Assembly: GCA_003599885.1 (NCBI GenBank)
Contig: QZKW01000076.1
Span: forward strand, 1-64,000
Origin: Desulfobacteraceae bacterium
GTDB taxonomy: Bacteria; Desulfobacterota; Desulfobacteria; Desulfobacterales; Desulfosalsimonadaceae
Direction of reading: 5' to 3'
Length of the DNA: 64,000 nt
Shown here: positions 28,021-36,113 of the stretch, piece by piece
How positions within the stretch are numbered: position 1 is the first letter of the stretch
How the letters are laid out: each line of letters begins with the position of its first letter
Program-made: the position numbers and the translations under genes
The notes under the pieces: generated by a model
Databases searched by the model: none
What the model saw: only the letters and a program-made list of their open reading frames with translations
What the model was told of the DNA's origin: nothing

Positions 28021-28044
28021 CCGTTGTCTTTCCTAAAAACCATT

Positions 28045-29502
28045 CTATAAATCGATCTTCAGTTTAAACTGAATGCGATTGGTTGATTTTTCAAGGTTCG
28101 CCGAGTTGATGGTAATATTTTTCAGCCCTTCGGCCTGGGCCAGCCGTCCTTTAATATCATCAACAGTGTTAAAGGAATCCGTATTGCCCGTCACAAGCAG
28201 GCTTTTGTCTCCCCGGACAAAATTGGTGATTTCCACATCCTGATCATTCGGGATACGTGAACTGATTTCGTTTAAGATGTCGATGTTGAGCATCTCATCT
28301 TCCATCTCTCCGGTAAATAAGCCTTTTTTGTTTTCTTCCTGGACCCTGGCCCTCATCTGTTGCAACGGGTCGACGATTTTGGTGACATCCGGAAATGTCG
28401 ACTGAAATAAAAAAGCGATTTGCTGATTGATCCTAAGGACTTCTTTTTGAAGGTAATGCGCTTCCAGCAAGACGTTGAACAAAGCGACAACAAATACAAA
28501 AACGGCGATCACCCCGGTACGGATAAAATCGTTTTTGTACTCTTCCCAGTATTTTTTGATAATGGAACGCGATCCGTAAAAATTTATCGTCTGCAGCCCA
28601 AGGATTTCCACTGCTGCAAGACTTAAGGCATTGTTCATCAAATTCGGATCAAAACCGGTGTCACTGTCGAGCTTGATATTTAAATCAATGTCATGGAGCA
28701 GATCCACATGCTTGACGGGGATCTCCATCTCACGATGAATCTCGTCCTGCAAAGACACCACATCGATCCCGCTTCCGGAAATCAATATCCTGGCCGGTTC
28801 AAAATCAGATGCAAATGAAGCTTCAAATGCTCCTATTACCTGCATAATGGTGTCGGAAAGTTTTTTGGCTTTTAACTGAAGATCCGGAAGGTGGGAATAA
28901 AATGATCGGGCAATGTGCAAACGGCCGGATGCCACCGCAAAAACTGTGGAATAGGTGTGATCAACGCTGATGAAGAACAAATCCTCATTGGATTCCAAGT
29001 ACTTTGCCAGGCACATGACCGAAGACAATCCGGAAGGCGCCACCATACGCGGTTCAATCTGAAAATCTTTTAAGGCATCCAGTATTTTCGTGAGTTCCGC
29101 CGTGTGGATCAATCCCACGAGAATGTCGGTTTTCTCTCCCTGAAAAATGGTCTGGAAATCAAAGGTCAGCTCTTCCACCGGATACGGCAGTGTGGGTTCC
29201 AGCTCAAACGGGAGTACCTGTCTGATTTTTTTTGAATCTTTAAAAGGCACCTGGAAGTTACGGTAGGATATGAATCGCGGCGAAATGGACACAATGGCTT
29301 CAACGCCGGTTAAGCTGATTCCTTCAACGCTTTTCTGTAATGCCTCTGAAATTTTATTGACCGGGGCATCCGCATCCGGGTCGGCATCCTCATACGGAAC
29401 AAAGCGTTGAAACTGAATCCAGTTCCCTTTTAAGCTGTTTTCAACCAGTACAGCGGAAATACCGTTGTCCTGAATATCCAGCGAAAATATTTTTCTGCTC
29501 AT
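28045..29502 (-). CDS. gspL: Type II secretion protein GspL (PilM/GspL-type actin-like fold)
   Basis: 485 aa. The N-terminal cytoplasmic half (about residues 1-320) has an ASKHA/PilM-like fold: SLDIQDNGISAVLVE near the start, GVEAIVSISPRFISYRNFQVPF, and LPFELEPTLPYPVEELTFDFQ (quoted here in overlapping short pieces), which is typical of GspL/PilM. A transmembrane helix (about 325-350, GVIAVFVFVVALFNVLLEA) leads to a helical periplasmic stretch and a C-terminal ferredoxin-like domain (about 405-485). It links GspE to GspM and the pseudopilus platform. It lies between gspK and gspM. Confidence 0.86.
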   Translation of the reverse strand: MSRKIFSLDIQDNGISAVLVENSLKGNWIQFQRFVPYEDADPDADAPVNKISEALQKSVEGISLTGVEAIVSISPRFISYRNFQVPFKDSKKIRQVLPFELEPTLPYPVEELTFDFQTIFQGEKTDILVGLIHTAELTKILDALKDFQIEPRMVAPSGLSSVMCLAKYLESNEDLFFISVDHTYSTVFAVASGRLHIARSFYSHLPDLQLKAKKLSDTIMQVIGAFEASFASDFEPARILISGSGIDVVSLQDEIHREMEIPVKHVDLLHDIDLNIKLDSDTGFDPNLMNNALSLAAVEILGLQTINFYGSRSIIKKYWEEYKNDFIRTGVIAVFVFVVALFNVLLEAHYLQKEVLRINQQIAFLFQSTFPDVTKIVDPLQQMRARVQEENKKGLFTGEMEDEMLNIDILNEISSRIPNDQDVEITNFVRGDKSLLVTGNTDSFNTVDDIKGRLAQAEGLKNITINSANLEKSTNRIQFKLKIDL

Positions 29503-29544
29503 AATTGATTACTGTTTTAAGATTGAAAAATAATAGACTCTACA

Positions 29545-30654
29545 CTATTCATTAGACCAATTCAATACCTTACAATACCATTTTCCGGATTCTTTTTCTT
29601 TTACCCGTTCCACCACAACAGAGGCAGTCATTTGGATCTCGTTAATCATGGCCCCGCAGTCGATGCGGAACAGATCGCTTTGGGTGGTGATCAGGGCGGC
29701 ATCAATATCCACATCAGCGCAGCCGGGGACTTCCTTATACCAGGTTGGGCCTGTCAATTCATGGAGGAATTGCCCATCAGCAGATTCCAGCCGGTAATTA
29801 AATATTTCAGGGGCGAAAAATTCCTGACCGATCGGCAATAAAGCGGCCAGCACCGGTATGTCCGCCGTGTTGATATTGATTTTCCCGTCATAGGTGAAGC
29901 GGTCCTTGGCCGCGCTCAGCCCGTATACCGTCAAATAATTAGAAATACCCATCAGTTGCGCATCGGCAGCATAAAAAAGATCCGGGGTAATGCCTCTGAC
30001 CCGGGTAAGTTCTTCAACATTTCGGAAGGGACCGTTGCGGCATTCATAGGGGGGATCAAGGTCCTTATAATAATCGTTTTCGGCGCCGTTTAATCCGGTA
30101 ATCGCATCATTGTCGCCGGAATCGAGCCAGTCCTTGACCGGATTGATGATGGCGCTGGGCTCAACGATTTCTTCAGTCAGGGACGCATCCGCCGTTTCCT
30201 GCTGGGAAAGGATCAAGGCCATAAAACGGAACCAGAAGTCACGCTGGGGAGCGTTAAACTCCTTGCCGTCCGGAAATTGAACCAGGGAATTGACCTGGAT
30301 ACGGCCCCGCTCATCAGAGATAATCAGCCGGATTTTTCCGTTATCAAAGGGGATCTGGGAGAGATAAGCCTCTATTTTTTCCGGATTCGCCCAGTCTTCC
30401 TGAACGGAATCTATTTCTGAACTGGTTTTATCTTTAATCAGTATCGCCTGGGCAATGTCAACCCCCGAAACGATCATTTGGGACAAAACGAGGCGGTCCC
30501 GCATCACGGCCGCACCGGTAAGGGAGCCCTGAATCTGCCAGTTAAGCTCGAAGGTCACGGCCACAAGAACCACGATCACTGACAAGGTCAGAATCAGGGC
30601 GATGCCTTTATTATCTTTATGAACCTTATAGTCTGCGGGTAAATGACGGTCCAT
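29545..30654 (-). CDS. gspK: Type II secretion minor pseudopilin GspK
   Basis: 369 aa from ATG 30654; longer forms run into gspJ. The prepilin signal is a short basic leader ending KG, with cleavage predicted after Gly17, followed by IALILTLSVIVVLVA. As usual for GspK there is no Glu at mature position 5. The large globular part includes a helical insertion domain with RVRGITPDLFYAADAQ, INTADIPVLAALLP and other helix-hairpin-helix-like segments, and a DSGDNDAITGLNGAENDYY calcium-site-like stretch. GspK caps the pseudopilus tip together with GspI and GspJ. Confidence 0.9.
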   Translation of the reverse strand: MDRHLPADYKVHKDNKGIALILTLSVIVVLVAVTFELNWQIQGSLTGAAVMRDRLVLSQMIVSGVDIAQAILIKDKTSSEIDSVQEDWANPEKIEAYLSQIPFDNGKIRLIISDERGRIQVNSLVQFPDGKEFNAPQRDFWFRFMALILSQQETADASLTEEIVEPSAIINPVKDWLDSGDNDAITGLNGAENDYYKDLDPPYECRNGPFRNVEELTRVRGITPDLFYAADAQLMGISNYLTVYGLSAAKDRFTYDGKININTADIPVLAALLPIGQEFFAPEIFNYRLESADGQFLHELTGPTWYKEVPGCADVDIDAALITTQSDLFRIDCGAMINEIQMTASVVVERVKEKESGKWYCKVLNWSNE

Positions 30655-30664
30655 CGTGTTATCT

Positions 30665-31393
30665 TTATTCAATTTTATCTCTGTAAACCGGAAGGCGGGT
30701 TGTTGTGGTGAACGGATACCCTTGAGCCCCGTTAGCAATTTTTAAACGGATTTCCACTGCAGATGGGGTGGCATATTTGACATTATCCGAATCCGAATCC
30801 CACTCTTCATATTCTTTGCCTTCTGCGTCAAAATAAACAAACGTCAGTTCTTCAATATTTTCACATAAAACCGGATCAGAGTCTTTTGGTTCAAACTCGC
30901 CGGCGTCTTTTTCCGGATACAATGTATCAGACCGCTTTAACACATATTGGGTTCCGGTATCCGGGTCATTGATTTCCTTGACATAATACACGATTTCTGC
31001 GATGCCGTTTTCAATCTTCCCTGTCATTGACAAATGCTCGGTGGAGGCAAACCGAAGTTGTGAAAAACTTTTGCCGCCGTAAAATTCCGATTTACCCACA
31101 AAACCATAGGGGTCCGGATCATCATCAAAATCAGGGGGTTCATACAAAGGCTTCTGATCGATATAGATGGCGGATAAATCGGACACCATTCGATTTAAAC
31201 ACGTTCGTGCCATCTCATAATCCCCTGTGCCGTTTTTTATGGATTCGGTCCGGGAAATGACGGCATTAAACGTCCCGAAAATGGTTGTAATCACAATTGA
31301 AAAAATAAAAATAGCGATTAAAATCTCAAGCAGGGTAAACCCCTGGCGGCTGTGCCTGGAGAAGAAACCGGAAGGAGGGTTTTGCCTATTCAT
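30665..31393 (-). CDS. gspJ: Type II secretion minor pseudopilin GspJ
   Basis: 242 aa. The prepilin motif is QGFTLLEILIAIFIFS, with cleavage after Gly18 and Glu at mature position 5. The globular domain has the GspJ-type segments LNRMVSDLSAIYID and LRFASTEHLS, and ends with VEIRLKIANGAQGYPFTTTT. It overlaps gspI by 8 nt, indicating translational coupling. It belongs to the pseudopilus tip. Confidence 0.9.
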   Translation of the reverse strand: MNRQNPPSGFFSRHSRQGFTLLEILIAIFIFSIVITTIFGTFNAVISRTESIKNGTGDYEMARTCLNRMVSDLSAIYIDQKPLYEPPDFDDDPDPYGFVGKSEFYGGKSFSQLRFASTEHLSMTGKIENGIAEIVYYVKEINDPDTGTQYVLKRSDTLYPEKDAGEFEPKDSDPVLCENIEELTFVYFDAEGKEYEEWDSDSDNVKYATPSAVEIRLKIANGAQGYPFTTTTRLPVYRDKIE

Positions 31394-31835
31394 CTTGTTT
31401 TCCGGATTCAGCGTTGAGGTAATGACGAAGGGAAAATTTCATTTGACCCTGATTCAAATCAACAAACATATCAATTTTTTTTAACTCAAGGGGCGGACTC
31501 TCCATCACTTCAATGGTCAGTTCCTCTATTTTCACCGTCCATGCATATCCCGGATAATCATCGCCGAAATCACCGGATTGGGAAGTTTCAAAATCAGTTG
31601 GTTTTAATATGATTTCAGACAGTTTGGCCTGGGCCAGCAGAGGCGCAATGGCATAAAACCGAATGGTTTCATTCATTGAAATGGTCTGGCCCTGCAATCG
31701 AACAATACTGACCAGCACAATGGCAATAATTGCGACCGCCACCATGACTTCCAGCAGGGTAAAGCCGCGACAGTCCGAAGCGGCATATGGTTTGGGAAGA
31801 TTAAAAGTCAATATATTCTTCGTGGATTTTGACAT
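31386..31835 (-). CDS. gspI: Type II secretion minor pseudopilin GspI
   Basis: 149 aa from ATG 31835; a TTG 18 nt upstream is also possible. The prepilin motif is RGFTLLEVMVAVAIIA, with cleavage after Gly24 and Glu at mature +5. GspI-type features are the short length and the sequence AKLSEIILKPTDFETSQSGD followed by YAWTVKIEEL. It overlaps gspH upstream by 35 nt and gspJ downstream by 8 nt. Confidence 0.88.
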   Translation of the reverse strand: MSKSTKNILTFNLPKPYAASDCRGFTLLEVMVAVAIIAIVLVSIVRLQGQTISMNETIRFYAIAPLLAQAKLSEIILKPTDFETSQSGDFGDDYPGYAWTVKIEELTIEVMESPPLELKKIDMFVDLNQGQMKFSLRHYLNAESGKQDE

Positions 31836-32343
31836 GGGAAATAAATGATTCAATCAGATAGGAACTCCGGTTGTCATTTTCATCTTGAACGTGGATGATC
31901 GCCTTGTCGGAATAACCTTTGGGATAAAAATGAATCGGGACAATGCCTTCTTTTATTTTTTTATCATCGACAAATTCAACATCCATCAGCCGATACCCTT
32001 CCGGCAGGGAATATTTATTTTCTTCAGGGGCTTTTTTCTCTTCGACTGCTTTTTCTTCAGGCGTTTCTTCTTTGGTCACGCTTTTTTCCGTCCACATCTG
32101 CTGGTTGTCAAAATCCAGGTTAAGGACGTAAAGGGTTTGATCTCTCAGGGCGTTTTCTTTGAGGGACTTAACGGTTAAGACAATCCATGTGGAAAGCTTG
32201 CGCTGATGGTCTGCGACAAAAGAAACGTTTAATTTGGGAAGCGCAAAAGCCAGAAGAATGCTGATCAATGAGATGACGACGATCAACTCGATCAGGGTAA
32301 AACCTTGATGGTTATTAAACCTTGATGTTGGAAACTTATTCAA
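31801..32343 (-). CDS. gspH: Type II secretion minor pseudopilin GspH with charged insert
   Basis: 180 aa if started at TTG 32343, which overlaps the gspG stop; the frame stays open further upstream, but an upstream start would lie inside gspG. The prepilin motif QGFTLIELIVVISLIS has cleavage after Gly14 and Glu at mature +5. After the N-terminal helix and a first beta segment (LYVLNLDFDNQQMW) there is a Lys/Glu-rich low-complexity stretch (about residues 87-110) that I do not expect in GspH. The fold resumes at LPEGYRLMDVEF. GspH links the major pseudopilin to the tip. Confidence 0.82.
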   Translation of the reverse strand: MNKFPTSRFNNHQGFTLIELIVVISLISILLAFALPKLNVSFVADHQRKLSTWIVLTVKSLKENALRDQTLYVLNLDFDNQQMWTEKSVTKEETPEEKAVEEKKAPEENKYSLPEGYRLMDVEFVDDKKIKEGIVPIHFYPKGYSDKAIIHVQDENDNRSSYLIESFISHVKIHEEYIDF

Positions 32344-32791
32344 TTTCCCAACTATTGATGTCCTGATTATATTCCTCGCCGCCGGGCTCGCCATCTGCGC
32401 CGTATGAAATAATGTCGAATTCTCCGTGGATTCCGGGGCTGAGATACACAAAGTCATTGTTCCAGGGATCTTTTGCGATTTTCCCCTTTTCAATGTATCC
32501 GCCGGATCGCCAGTTGGTCGGGAGTTTTCCGGTGCTCGGCTGGGTTACCAGTGCATCAAGGCCCTGTTCTGTGGTGGGGTACATCCCATTGTCCAAACGG
32601 TAAAGCTTTAAAGCGGTTTCAAAGCTCTGAATATCGACCTTGGCCTTCACCTGTTTGGCCTGCTCCGGACGTCCCATAATTTTGGGCGCCACCCAGACAG
32701 CCAGCACACTCAGGATGACAATAACCACCATGAGCTCAATCAGGGTAAAACCTTGACTGTCATTAAGAGTTCGCATATTTTGTTTCTTCAT
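32336..32791 (-). CDS. gspG: Type II secretion major pseudopilin GspG
   Basis: 151 aa from ATG 32791; ATGs at 32812 and 32776 are alternatives and none has a clear Shine-Dalgarno. The prepilin motif QGFTLIELMVVIVILSVLA has cleavage after Gly14 and Glu at +5. The diagnostic GspG segments are present: KVDIQSFETALKLYRLDNG, YPTTEQGLDALV, and the calcium-binding C-terminal loop ISYGADGEPGGEEYNQDI. It forms the bulk of the pseudopilus. It is the first gene of the minus-strand gsp operon, divergent from the pfaD-like gene across about 170 nt. Confidence 0.95.
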   Translation of the reverse strand: MKKQNMRTLNDSQGFTLIELMVVIVILSVLAVWVAPKIMGRPEQAKQVKAKVDIQSFETALKLYRLDNGMYPTTEQGLDALVTQPSTGKLPTNWRSGGYIEKGKIAKDPWNNDFVYLSPGIHGEFDIISYGADGEPGGEEYNQDINSWEIE

Positions 32792-32961
32792 AAGAATATT
32801 TTGATTTTGCATATTTGGACGCCTGTATTTGCAATATAGTGGAAAAATAACAAATGAAATGATATGAGGCAATTTACAGAGTCTACCTATCGAAACTGTT
32901 TGCAAATTTCAAGCTTTTTATTTCCCGGAACACATAAGAATAGTAAGGAATTTTAAGTATT

Positions 32962-34599
32962 TTGCATACGCCATTCAGCGGCTGGTTAAAATCACCCCGG
33001 TCAAACCCTGAAACCGATGCTCCGGCAATGGCCGCGGCCATGCTAAATGTACTGCAACCGATCTATATTGTTGACGTTCATGGAACCCCGGGAGTTTGCC
33101 GTAATGGAGAAGTGGTTATGGGTGATGATGCCGCCTCGCAGCCGGACGGCTTTCCGTTAATCGCCTTTGCCCCGCCCCTTCATCCCAAAAATCTCGGCAA
33201 CGCGGGATTCAAAAAGCGCTATCAGCTTCGCTATCCGTATATTTCTGGAGCAATGGCCCACGGCATCGCATCGGTTGAACTGACAAAGGCCGCTGCCTTG
33301 TCCGGTATGATGGGTTTTTTCGGAGCAGCCGGGCTTTCTTTAACTCATCTGGAAAAAACGATTTTTCAGCTCAAGAAAGAACTCGGCGACCTGCCATTTG
33401 GTGTGAATATCGTATATAGCGGCAACGATGCGCTTGAGCGCGCCACCATTGACCTGTTCATGAAACATAATATCCGCCGTATCAGCGCCGCAGGATACCT
33501 GAAACTGACCCCTTCACTTCTCTGTTTCCGGATCAGGGGAATCCATCAAAACCCGGACGGCAAAGTCATTTGTCCGAATAAAATCATTGCCAAGACCTCC
33601 CGCCTGGAAATCGCCCGGCAGTTTTTATCTCCTCCGCCAGAGAAAATGGTGCGTCAGCTGCTTGACCAGAAGCGCATCACGATTGATGAAGCCCGACTGT
33701 CTCACCTTATTCCCGTGGCCGAAGATCTCACAGCAGAAGCTGACTCCGGCGGGCACACGGACAACCGGGCAGCCTTTTCTCTCCTTCCTTCCATGCTGGA
33801 TTTGCGCGATGCGCTGTGTCATGAATTCAAATACGCTGCCCTTCCCTGTATCGGCCTTGGGGGAGGCATCGGAACTCCTCTGTCGGTTTGCGCGGCATTT
33901 TCCATGGGTGCGGATTATGTGCTTGCCGGCTCTGTCCATCAGTCGTGTATTGAATCCGGTACATCGGATATTGTCCGTAAAATGCTGGCCGAAGCCTCCC
34001 AAACCGACATCACCATGGCCCCATCCGCCAACATGTTTGAGCGGGGCATCAAGGTTCAGGTCCTAAAGCGCGGCACCCTGTTTGCACAGCGGGCCGCGAA
34101 ACTTTATGAGCTCTACCGCGCCCATGACAGTATTGACCATCTCCCGGATGATCAGAAAAAAGATCTTGAAGCCAATTTCTTTCAAAATACCCTTGACGAA
34201 CAATGGCAGTCCACCCGGCAGTTTTTCGAAGCCTATGATCCGGCCCAGATTGAACTGGCGGAAAAAGAACCCAAGCGCAAAATGGCGCTGATGTTCCGGT
34301 CTTATCTGGGCCAATCTTCCAAATGGGCAATCTCGGGGGATCTGTCCCGGAAAAAAGACTTTCAAATTTGGTGCGGCCCTGCCATGGGGGCCTTTAATGA
34401 ATGGAGCCGGGGTTCTTTTCTGGAAACACCTGCAAGCAGGAATTTTCAAACCGTTGCCATGAACCTGCTTTTAGGCGCCTGCGTGGCCATGCGCAGACAA
34501 TGGCTGATATCTTCCGGCTGGAATCTTCTGCCGCATATCGGGAAATTCAAACCCATTGAATTGCAACAAATACGAATGATATTAAATAACGACTTATAA
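32962..34599 (+). CDS. PfaD-family trans-acting enoyl reductase
   Basis: 545 aa with a TTG start (AGGAA lies about 12 nt upstream; the next ATG is 22 codons in). It belongs to the FMN-dependent nitronate monooxygenase/2-nitropropane dioxygenase TIM-barrel fold as used by PfaD. Key segments: ISGAMAHGIASVELTKAA near residue 95, the flavin-phosphate region LGGGIGTPLSVCAAFSMGAD with VLAGSVHQ, and the PfaD-specific C-terminal half (KMALMFRSYLGQSSKWA, FQIWCGPAMGAFNEW). In polyunsaturated fatty acid synthases and AT-less polyketide systems this enzyme reduces enoyl-thioesters in trans. Here the only companion is an acyltransferase; no ketosynthase or ACP gene is in the window. The substrate is therefore unknown. 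Confidence 0.85.
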   Translation: MHTPFSGWLKSPRSNPETDAPAMAAAMLNVLQPIYIVDVHGTPGVCRNGEVVMGDDAASQPDGFPLIAFAPPLHPKNLGNAGFKKRYQLRYPYISGAMAHGIASVELTKAAALSGMMGFFGAAGLSLTHLEKTIFQLKKELGDLPFGVNIVYSGNDALERATIDLFMKHNIRRISAAGYLKLTPSLLCFRIRGIHQNPDGKVICPNKIIAKTSRLEIARQFLSPPPEKMVRQLLDQKRITIDEARLSHLIPVAEDLTAEADSGGHTDNRAAFSLLPSMLDLRDALCHEFKYAALPCIGLGGGIGTPLSVCAAFSMGADYVLAGSVHQSCIESGTSDIVRKMLAEASQTDITMAPSANMFERGIKVQVLKRGTLFAQRAAKLYELYRAHDSIDHLPDDQKKDLEANFFQNTLDEQWQSTRQFFEAYDPAQIELAEKEPKRKMALMFRSYLGQSSKWAISGDLSRKKDFQIWCGPAMGAFNEWSRGSFLETPASRNFQTVAMNLLLGACVAMRRQWLISSGWNLLPHIGKFKPIELQQIRMILNNDL

Positions 34600-34621
34600 T
34601 ATTACTCCGGTTGTAATATTA
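34597..34621. repeat. Inverted repeat between the pfaD-like and acyltransferase genes
   Basis: TAATATTAC (34597-34605) and GTAATATTA (34613-34621) form a perfect 9-bp inverted repeat with a 7-nt centre, right after the pfaD-like stop. It is AT-rich with no T tract, so it is more likely an operator or mRNA-processing hairpin than an intrinsic terminator. Confidence 0.45.
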
Positions 34622-34691
34622 TTCCGGGATAAGACACGAACATAATATCTAAAACCATACATTAGCTATTAATAAATAAAGGCTTTAAATA

Positions 34692-36065
34692 ATGAGCAAT
34701 AATAACTTATTAAATCCCTCTTCAGATACCTGCTGGGAAGGGGCGCCGGAGATTATCGCGCTTTCCGGGTCCAGCCGTTCTGATCTCGAAAACAGGCTTA
34801 CGGCTTTGGGGGATAAATTTTTAACATCGCCTGGTCAGGATGACTTAAAACAATTTGCTGCAGACAGCCGGGCTTCTTTTGCTTCGGACAATGCCTGTCG
34901 ACTGGTATGCACCATCGGAACTCCTGATGAATGGCCGCAAATTATCCAAGAAGCGATCGAAAATTTAAAAAAAAACACAGCCGCCTGCTGGAGTTTAAAA
35001 AATATCTTCTATGGTGAAATACAATCCCCCGGCAGACTGGCGTTTATATTTCCCGGTCAAGGCAGCCAATATGTCAACATGGGACAGGATATGCTTTCCT
35101 GCTTTCCAGAGGCCCGGCAGACGCTCCTTCATGCCAACAACATATTTAATGGAAACAAAAAACTGACGGATTATATTTACCCATTACTTGACAACGAAAA
35201 AGAAGAGGCGGCCGTTCGTGAAGAAAACCTCCGCTGCACGGACGTTGCCCAGCCGGCTATTGGCGCGGTCAGTTTGGCTATTATGAAAGTTCTCAACCGG
35301 TTTGGTATAAAACCGGATGCCGCCTGCGGGCACAGTTACGGGGAACTTACGGCCTTGCATGCCGGTGGATGGTTTGATGAAATGACGTTTTTGACCCTGT
35401 CGGCTGCCAGGGGAAAATATATGGCGGCCGGTGGCAGTGGCGGCGACAAGGGCGGGATGCTGGCTGTCAAAGCGCCGCTTGAAAAAATTGATGACCTGAT
35501 CAGGGAGTCCAATCTTGATCTGGTTCTTGCCAACCGAAACAGCCCGGATCAGGGCGTGTTATCCGGGCCGACCGACGCCATCGCCCAAATGAAATCCATT
35601 TGCCGGGAACACAAAATCATTTCAGCCATCCTGCCGGTTTCCGGGGCCTTTCACAGCCGCCTGGTGGAGTCGGCAGCCGCTCCGTTTAAAAAACAGATAG
35701 CGGCAGCAGTATTTTCGCCATCCAGGATTCCCGTGTATTCCAATACCACTGCATTGCCCTACCCGGACCCGGAAAAAGAAGCCAAGGAACTCCTGGGTGG
35801 ACACTTGATGAACCCGGTCAATTTTACCAAAGAAATTGAAAACATGCACCATGCCGGGATCCGCATTTTTGTGGAAGCCGGGCCGCGCACTGTGCTTACC
35901 GGACTGGTCAAGGCAATATTAAAAGACCATGAAATTTTCGCAATGGGCGTGGACGGGTCTTCCGGAAAACAATCCGGATTGATGGATCTTGCCAAAATGC
36001 TGGGAATGCTTGCATCCATAGGGTATCCGGTGAACTTGAACAACTGGAGATTCTCTGGGATTTGA
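34692..36065 (+). CDS. Polyketide/PUFA-type malonyl-CoA acyltransferase with KS-AT linker-like N-terminus
   Basis: 457 aa, about 150 longer than FabD. Residues about 20-110 resemble the linker between ketosynthase and acyltransferase domains of polyketide synthases (IIALSGSSRSDLENRL at the start). The acyltransferase begins near residue 115 (FIFPGQGSQYVNMG). The catalytic Ser215 is in GHSYGE, and the catalytic His321 is in GAFHS, a motif associated with malonyl selectivity. The region ends with FVEAGPRTVLTGLVK. It would load malonyl groups onto an acyl carrier protein, none of which is nearby. AAAGG lies about 9 nt before the ATG. It follows the pfaD-like gene on the same strand, so the two probably serve one pathway. 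Confidence 0.82.
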   Translation: MSNNNLLNPSSDTCWEGAPEIIALSGSSRSDLENRLTALGDKFLTSPGQDDLKQFAADSRASFASDNACRLVCTIGTPDEWPQIIQEAIENLKKNTAACWSLKNIFYGEIQSPGRLAFIFPGQGSQYVNMGQDMLSCFPEARQTLLHANNIFNGNKKLTDYIYPLLDNEKEEAAVREENLRCTDVAQPAIGAVSLAIMKVLNRFGIKPDAACGHSYGELTALHAGGWFDEMTFLTLSAARGKYMAAGGSGGDKGGMLAVKAPLEKIDDLIRESNLDLVLANRNSPDQGVLSGPTDAIAQMKSICREHKIISAILPVSGAFHSRLVESAAAPFKKQIAAAVFSPSRIPVYSNTTALPYPDPEKEAKELLGGHLMNPVNFTKEIENMHHAGIRIFVEAGPRTVLTGLVKAILKDHEIFAMGVDGSSGKQSGLMDLAKMLGMLASIGYPVNLNNWRFSGI

Positions 36066-36113
36066 TGCCTGGCTGAATGCGACTTCTTTTCTAAATATAA
36101 GCAGCCGACCTTT

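Noticed and set aside
32962-36065. Complete polyunsaturated fatty acid synthase cluster
   Set aside because: No ketosynthase, ACP repeats or PfaC-like dehydratase is present; only reductase and acyltransferase genes.
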